A stretch of DNA of 39,182 nt from Rhizobacter sp. Lineage in GTDB: Bacteria > Pseudomonadota > Gammaproteobacteria > Burkholderiales > Burkholderiaceae_C. The notes beneath the pieces are model-generated. The model ran no database searches and was not told the origin of the DNA. It saw only the letters and a list, made by a program, of their open reading frames with translations. The stretch lies in contig JANXZA010000157.1 of NCBI GenBank assembly GCA_025355745.1, positions 1 to 39,182 of the forward strand, given 5' to 3'. Positions within the stretch are counted from its first letter, which is position 1, and every line of letters starts with the position of its first letter. The position numbers were made by a program, and so were the translations under genes. Positions 35,301 through 39,182 of the stretch are shown here, piece after piece.

Positions 35301-38300
35301 ACGCGCGCGGCCTGCTGGCGTGCGAGGCCGAGCTGGGCAGCGCCGGCCAGATCGAGCTGATCGCCTCCGCAGCCGACGCCGCCGGCAACCCGGTGCAGGC
35401 GGCGGCGAGCGTCTGGGTCACGAAGCAGGGCGAGCTCTGGTTCGCGCAGGACAACGACGACCGCATCGACGTGCTGCCCGAGAAGAAGCGCTACGAGCCC
35501 GGCGAGACCGCGCGGCTGCAGGTGCGCATGCCGTTCCGCGAAGCGACGGCGCTGGTCGCGGTGGAGCGCGAAGGCGTGATCGAGACGCGCGTCGTCACCT
35601 TGCGCGGCGACGACCCGACCGTCGAGCTGAAGATCGAGCCGAGCTGGGGGCCGAACGTCTATGTGAGCGTGCTGGCGCTGCGCGGCCGCATTCGCGAGGT
35701 GCCCTGGTATTCGTTCTTCGTGTGGGGCTGGAAAGAACCGTTGGCCTGGGCCCGCAGCTTTTGGTACGAGGGCAAGGAATACCAGTCGCCGACGGCGATG
35801 GTCGATCTGGCCAAGCCCGCGTTCAAGCTCGGTGTGGCGGCGCTGAAGGTGGGCATCAAGGCGCATGAACTGAAGGTCAGCGTGACGGCAGACAAGCCGC
35901 AGTACCAGGTGCGCGAGAGGGCCGTGGCGCGCATCAAGGTCAGCGTCGACGGCAAGCCGCCGGCGGCTGGCGCAACGGCCGAGGTGACGTTTGCGGCGGT
36001 CGATGAAGGCCTGCTCGCACTGCGCGACAACGACTCGTGGGACTTGCTGAACGCGATGCTCCAGCCGCGCGCCTGGAGCGTCGAGACCAGTACCGCGCAG
36101 AGCGAAATCATCGGTCGCCGCCACTATGGCCGCAAGGCGGTCGCGGCCGGCGGTGGCGGCGGGCGCGGTAGCACGCGCGAGCTGTTCGACACCTTGCTGG
36201 TGTGGAAGGCCACGCTCAAGCTGGATGCGAACGGTGAGGCGCAGGTCGAGGTGCCGCTGAACGATTCGTTGACGAGCTTCCGGCTTGTCGCGATCGCGGA
36301 AGTTAGTGGGGTGGAAGCCGCAGGTGCCACCGGTGCGGCAAGTGCGAATACCGTGCAGCGCTTCGGCACCGGCAGCACCAGCATCCGCGTCACGCAGGAT
36401 TTGCAGGTGCTCGCCGGCCTGCCGCCGCTGGTGCGCGAGGGCGATCAGTTCGCTGCGATGCTGACCTTGCGCAACACCACGGCGCGCGAGATGAAGGTCC
36501 GCGCCAGCCTCGCCGGAACAGTGAACACGGCGACCGGCAGCGAGATCGTGCGCAGCCCGATGCTGCTGCCGGCGCAGGATGTGGTCATCGCCGCCGGAAC
36601 CGCGAAGGAGCTGAGCTGGCCGATCGCGGTGCCGGCGGATGCCTTCAGCGTCAGCTGGGAGGCGGCGGCCGAGGAGCAGGGCGGCGCGGGTGGGGCATCG
36701 GGTGCGGTTGCCGCATCCACGTCCACAAGCCCCGCGAAGGACCGCATCAAGGTCACACAGCTCGTCGCGTCCGCCGTGCCGGTGCGCGTCTTGCAAGCCA
36801 CCTTGCAGCAGCTCGACGGCCCGTACACGCTGGTGGTCGCAGCGCCTGCGGATGCGTTGCCGGCCAGCGGCGTCAAGCGCGGCGGCATCGACGTGGCGGT
36901 GCAGCCCAAGCTCAGCGGCGCGCTGCCCGGCATGCGGCGCTTCTTCGAAACCTATCCCTTCATCTGCCTGGAGCAGAAGACCTCGAAGGCGGTCGGCCTG
37001 AAGGATGCCGCGCTGTGGGCGATGGTGGCCAACACGCTGCCGACCTACCTCGATGTCGATGGCCTGGCGGGCTACTTCCCGCCGCGTGCCGAAGACGGCC
37101 CGCGCGGCAGCGACCGGCTCACGGCGTATGTGCTCGCCGCCACGCACGAGGCCGGCTTCGAGCTGCCGAAACCGGCCCGCGACGCGATGCTCGATGGCCT
37201 GACCGGCTTCGTGCAAGGCCGCATCGAACGCAAGTTCTGGTCGCCGCGCGCCGACCTCGATGTGCGCAAGCTCGCCGCCATCGAAGCCCTGTCGCGCTAC
37301 GGCCGGGCCAACGCGAAACTGCTTGGCTCCATCAACCTCGCGCCCAATGTGTGGCCGACGGCGGCGGTGATCGACTGGCTCAACATCCTGAAGCGCGTCG
37401 ACGGAATTCCGAACCAGGGCAAGCGGCTCGCCGAGGCGAACCAGATCCTGCGCAGCCGCCTGACGTATGCCGGCACGACGCTGAAATTCAGCAACGAAGA
37501 GGGCGACTTCTGGTGGTGGCTGATGGACAGCGCCGACGCGAATGCGGCGCGCCTGATCCTGGCCGTCATCGACGACCCGGCCTGGCGCGACGACCTGCCG
37601 CGCATGGTCGTCGGCTCGCTCGGCCGGCAGCGCGGCGGTGCCTGGCTCACGACCACCGCGAACCTGTGGGGCTCGCTGGCGCTCGACAAGTTCGCCGCCA
37701 AGTTCGAGTCGGTGGCGGTTGCCGGGCGCACCACGGCCACGCTCGCCGCAGCGACGTCGAGCATCGACTGGGCTTCTCATGCCGAAGGCGGTTCGATGCG
37801 CCTCGCGTGGCCGGCCGCGTCCGGCGCCAGTGGCACGGTGAACGTGGTGCAGGAAGGCAGCGGCAAGCCCTGGCTGACGGTGCGCAGCCTGGCGGCCGTG
37901 CCGTTGACGGCGCCGCTGCGCGCCGGCTACAGCGTGACGCGCAGCGTCACGGCGGTTGATCCGAAGGCGGGTGCCGCGACTGGCACCGCGGCAGGCCGCT
38001 GGTCACGCGGCGACGTGCTGCGGGTGCGCGTCGAAGTCGAAGCGCAGAGCGACATGACTTGGGTCGTGGTTAGCGACCCGGTGCCGGCCGGCGCGACGAT
38101 CCTGGGCGGTGGCGGCGGCCGCGACAGCGCCATCGCCACCCGCACCGAAAAGCGCGACCGGGCTTACGAGAGTGGCGCGCCACCAGCCTTCGAGGAGCGC
38201 AGCTTCGAGGCCTTCCGCAGCTACTTCGAGTTCATGCCGCGCGGCAAGCACGTCATCGAATACACCGTGCGCCTGAACAACCCGGGCCGCTTCGCGCTGC

Positions 38301-38380
38301 CGCCAACGCGGGTCGAGGCGATGTACGCGCCGGAGAGCTTTGGCGAGCTGCCGAACGCGTCCTTGGAGGTAGCGCCTTGA
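32348..38380 (+). CDS. Bacterial alpha-2-macroglobulin with thioester
   Basis: Very large (2010 residues) periplasmic protease-trapping protein, thought to protect the cell envelope. It has a cleavable signal peptide (ALFATTTLVMAQAQA before ATITA) with no lipobox Cys, so it is not a lipoprotein as E. coli YfhM is. The N-terminal half is a series of macroglobulin beta domains. A bait-like low-complexity region around residues 830-860 (FEPPRDPSQAG ... EEGAADPAAQ) may be the protease-sensitive stretch. The A2M family region (TFAAVDEGLLAL and neighbours) is followed by the thioester C1540-L-E-Q1543 in PFICLEQKTSKAVG. An alpha/alpha toroid and a receptor-binding-like end follow. A good GAGGG site precedes the ATG. 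Confidence 0.93.
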   Translation: MQAVNRAIAWALFATTTLVMAQAQAATITAVSPQGEVAQVRQITVKFSEAVVPFGDLRLADPMSVACHGAVPAGAGRWANDRVWLYDFQDPLAPGTRCTLKARPEWKPTAASTASTSIALTGATEFSFSTGGPAVLSMQPYDGSQVEEDQYFLLRLSGAVVESTVLANAWCEVEGIGERIGVRVVSGEARAPLLAARRIDTAQAARYLVLTCQRPLPNATALRLVWGKGIGALANPKIVTSTEQRFRFTVRPAFTAEFTCERERANASCLPIRPLSLRFTAGVPREHAAQVRLKPASGAALAPVFDKDDKATEVTSLSFPLRLPENASFTIELPRELRDNAGRTLANAASFPLKVTTGDAPPIAKFAAAPFGIIESDAEPMLPITLRHVQADLRPAAAQGQVRIKSLQTDADILAWYARLRQYDESRLSAKDIGLPERDWYTFEDRRNAQGRNVRQRFDRYVATREVSLLNQDAASKRLDLPQLNGGDPRPFEVVGIPLPGPGYHVVEVESLRLGQSLLDKRAPMFVRSGVLVTNLGVHFKLGRENSVVWVTTLDRGKPVEGAQVAVNDCNGQPLWSGATDAQGLARIARAFNPSAVRCVADNGLFVTARKPDANGRPDTSFVFSSWQKGIESWRFNQPTGSGSEAEARAATVFDRTLFRAGETVSMKHFFRIETSAGLANPKPDALPTRLKIVHQGTGQEYVQPLQWSGVRSAESSWQIPPAAKLGAYSVVLEREGSPPGGRDNRRTWTSGNFRVEEFRLPLVDARVSGPKAVAVAPSALPIEVQLNYFAGGGMAQVNARASALVKRRSVRFDGFDEFSFEPPRDPSQAGAAPPEGEEGAADPAAQEGKLIADKLPLTTDKNGAARFTLLDLPKTTRPSEVTAEVSFNDPNGEVLTASTTVPLWPSAVVLGVKAGSWASSRGKVKFTALALDTRGAPLQGQRIEVRGRLSQVISTRKRMVGGFYAYDNRTEVKDLGALCGGSTDARGLLACEAELGSAGQIELIASAADAAGNPVQAAASVWVTKQGELWFAQDNDDRIDVLPEKKRYEPGETARLQVRMPFREATALVAVEREGVIETRVVTLRGDDPTVELKIEPSWGPNVYVSVLALRGRIREVPWYSFFVWGWKEPLAWARSFWYEGKEYQSPTAMVDLAKPAFKLGVAALKVGIKAHELKVSVTADKPQYQVRERAVARIKVSVDGKPPAAGATAEVTFAAVDEGLLALRDNDSWDLLNAMLQPRAWSVETSTAQSEIIGRRHYGRKAVAAGGGGGRGSTRELFDTLLVWKATLKLDANGEAQVEVPLNDSLTSFRLVAIAEVSGVEAAGATGAASANTVQRFGTGSTSIRVTQDLQVLAGLPPLVREGDQFAAMLTLRNTTAREMKVRASLAGTVNTATGSEIVRSPMLLPAQDVVIAAGTAKELSWPIAVPADAFSVSWEAAAEEQGGAGGASGAVAASTSTSPAKDRIKVTQLVASAVPVRVLQATLQQLDGPYTLVVAAPADALPASGVKRGGIDVAVQPKLSGALPGMRRFFETYPFICLEQKTSKAVGLKDAALWAMVANTLPTYLDVDGLAGYFPPRAEDGPRGSDRLTAYVLAATHEAGFELPKPARDAMLDGLTGFVQGRIERKFWSPRADLDVRKLAAIEALSRYGRANAKLLGSINLAPNVWPTAAVIDWLNILKRVDGIPNQGKRLAEANQILRSRLTYAGTTLKFSNEEGDFWWWLMDSADANAARLILAVIDDPAWRDDLPRMVVGSLGRQRGGAWLTTTANLWGSLALDKFAAKFESVAVAGRTTATLAAATSSIDWASHAEGGSMRLAWPAASGASGTVNVVQEGSGKPWLTVRSLAAVPLTAPLRAGYSVTRSVTAVDPKAGAATGTAAGRWSRGDVLRVRVEVEAQSDMTWVVVSDPVPAGATILGGGGGRDSAIATRTEKRDRAYESGAPPAFEERSFEAFRSYFEFMPRGKHVIEYTVRLNNPGRFALPPTRVEAMYAPESFGELPNASLEVAP

Positions 38381-38441
38381 AGACCAAAGTGATCGAACCG
38401 AAAAAGAACTATATTCAGTCCGATTGATCCGGAGCATGGCC

Positions 38442-38732
38442 ATGAAATATTCGACCCAAGTCAAGCCCTTGAGCTACCTGAAGGCCAATGCCGCCGAGGT
38501 AATTCGCCAACTTACCGCGCAGCGCGAACCCATGGTCATCACCCAGAACGGCGAAGCCAGGCTCGTCATTCAGGATGTGGTTTCGTACGAGCAGGCCCAG
38601 GAAACGCTGGCGCTGTTGAAGCTCCTTGCGCTGGGCCAGCGCGAGATCGACGCCGGCCTGGCCACGCCCGCCGCCGCCGCAATCCGCAAGCTCAGGGCGA
38701 GGAACGCGCAGCGCCAGACTGCGACGGATTGA
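38442..38732 (+). CDS. Phd/YefM-family antitoxin
   Basis: Antitoxin of 96 residues starting MKYSTQVKPLSYLKANAAEV, with PMVITQNGEARLVIQDVVSY, the typical Phd/YefM DNA-binding half. A helical C-terminal half (ETLALLKLLALGQREIDAG) would bind the toxin. ATG 38442 has GGAG at proper spacing; ATG 38436 is too close to it. TATATT at 38410-38415 is a possible -10. The toxin starts 4 bases after the stop. Confidence 0.9.
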   Translation: MKYSTQVKPLSYLKANAAEVIRQLTAQREPMVITQNGEARLVIQDVVSYEQAQETLALLKLLALGQREIDAGLATPAAAAIRKLRARNAQRQTATD

Positions 38733-38736
38733 GCTC

Positions 38737-39063
38737 ATGCGGTACGAGGTTCTCATCACGCCGGGTGCCGAGCGGGACCTGGCTGAGATCATTGAGTACA
38801 TCGCCGAGCACGATGCTCCGGCGAATGCCGATCACGTACTCGGCAAGCTGCTGGACGTGATCGACGGCTTGGCGATGCTGCCAGAGCGGGGCGCCTTTCC
38901 GAAGGAGTTGCTCGTGCTCGGGATGCGGGATTTCCGGCAGGTCTCGTTCAAATCCTATCGCGTCAACTACCGCGTGATGGGCGCGCAGGTGTTCATTCTG
39001 GTCATCGCCGACGGCCGACGCGACCTGCAGGCGGTGCTCGTAAGGCGGCTGCTGAGCGATTGA
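38737..39063 (+). CDS. ParE/RelE-family toxin
   Basis: Toxin of 108 residues with the RelE/ParE fold: MRYEVLITPGAERDLAEIIE then YIAEHDAP, LPERGAFPKELLVLG, and RQVSFKSYRVNYRVMGAQVF followed by VIADGRRDLQAVLVRRLL. Whether it cuts ribosome-bound mRNA or poisons gyrase cannot be told from sequence; the YIAEHD pattern is closer to ParE-like proteins. It is paired with the Phd-type antitoxin. Confidence 0.9.
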   Translation: MRYEVLITPGAERDLAEIIEYIAEHDAPANADHVLGKLLDVIDGLAMLPERGAFPKELLVLGMRDFRQVSFKSYRVNYRVMGAQVFILVIADGRRDLQAVLVRRLLSD

Positions 39064-39072
39064 AGCACTGCG

Positions 39073-39182
39073 ATGGCGCCTCGATTCATCGTCAGCTTCA
39101 CGTTCCGATCGGCCTGCCGCGCCGCCGCGATGTTGCTGGCGGCTGCCCTGGTCGCTCCCGCGCAGGCGCTGCCTACCTTCCC
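39073..39182 (+). CDS. Start of a secreted protein, probably penicillin-binding protein 1C (partial)
   Basis: About 36 codons before the window ends: MAPRFIVSFTFRSACRAAAM then LLAAALVAPAQALPTFP. It has a membrane or signal segment and then LPTF, which resembles the beginning of PbpC in betaproteobacteria ('LPSF..VRA'). PbpC nearly always neighbours alpha-2-macroglobulin genes and repairs peptidoglycan after envelope damage. The assignment rests on that context and a few residues. The start is 9 bases after the toxin stop. Confidence 0.5.
   Translation, partial: MAPRFIVSFTFRSACRAAAMLLAAALVAPAQALPTF

Noticed and set aside
34958-37780. Very long open frame (about 940 codons) on the minus strand
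   Set aside because: It lies entirely antisense to the alpha-2-macroglobulin gene, has Arg/His/Ala/Asp-rich shadow composition, no ribosome site and no recognisable domain. It arises from GC-rich third positions.

Overview
This is a high-GC bacterial chromosome segment, almost certainly from a betaproteobacterium of the order Burkholderiales (Leptothrix/Rubrivivax/Ideonella-type). The evidence is the divergent gatCA / mreBCD-mrdA-rodA arrangement, recA-recX with a LexA box, a DUF2889 gene, sucCD followed by terC, and type IV pilins with adjacent PglL-type ligases. I made the assignment from gene order and protein similarity remembered by eye, not from a search.

Layout. 1-1369: start of gatA (cut by the window edge) and gatC, reading left. 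1674-7798: the rod-shape elongasome operon mreB, mreC, mreD, mrdA (PBP2), rodA. A 105-bp palindromic element lies inside it between mreB and mreC, and a duplicated start region precedes mreD. 7856-10300: a two-component system of the TctD/TctE (QseBC-like) kind, reading left. 10421-12965: recA with an SOS box, recX, and a DUF2889 gene. 12986-15819: succinyl-CoA synthetase sucC and sucD, then a TerC-family membrane protein.

15890-21685 is the most notable block. Five tightly packed co-directional genes encode a membrane-anchored Ser/Thr kinase, a PP2C phosphatase, a double-FHA protein, a CHASE2-adenylate cyclase, and a metallo-beta-lactamase-fold cyclic nucleotide phosphodiesterase. Together they could form a complete phospho-threonine to cAMP relay with both 'on' and 'off' enzymes for each currency.

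21690-29911 is an accessory-looking region built around two tandem type IV pilin genes. The first has a good sigma-54 promoter and each has the same terminator. Two different PglL/Wzy_C-type O-oligosaccharyltransferase genes follow, which suggests glycosylated pili. Between and around them are toxin-antitoxin loci in several states: an antitoxin without its toxin, intact vapBC pairs, a decayed AbrB/VapC pair, and a frameshifted small coiled-coil gene.

29889-39182: moaC reading left; then an M48 (BepA-like) metallopeptidase; a very large alpha-2-macroglobulin with an intact thioester motif; a Phd/ParE toxin-antitoxin pair; and the first codons of what is probably pbpC, the usual partner of alpha-2-macroglobulin. 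No rRNA, tRNA, CRISPR array or insertion sequence was recognised.
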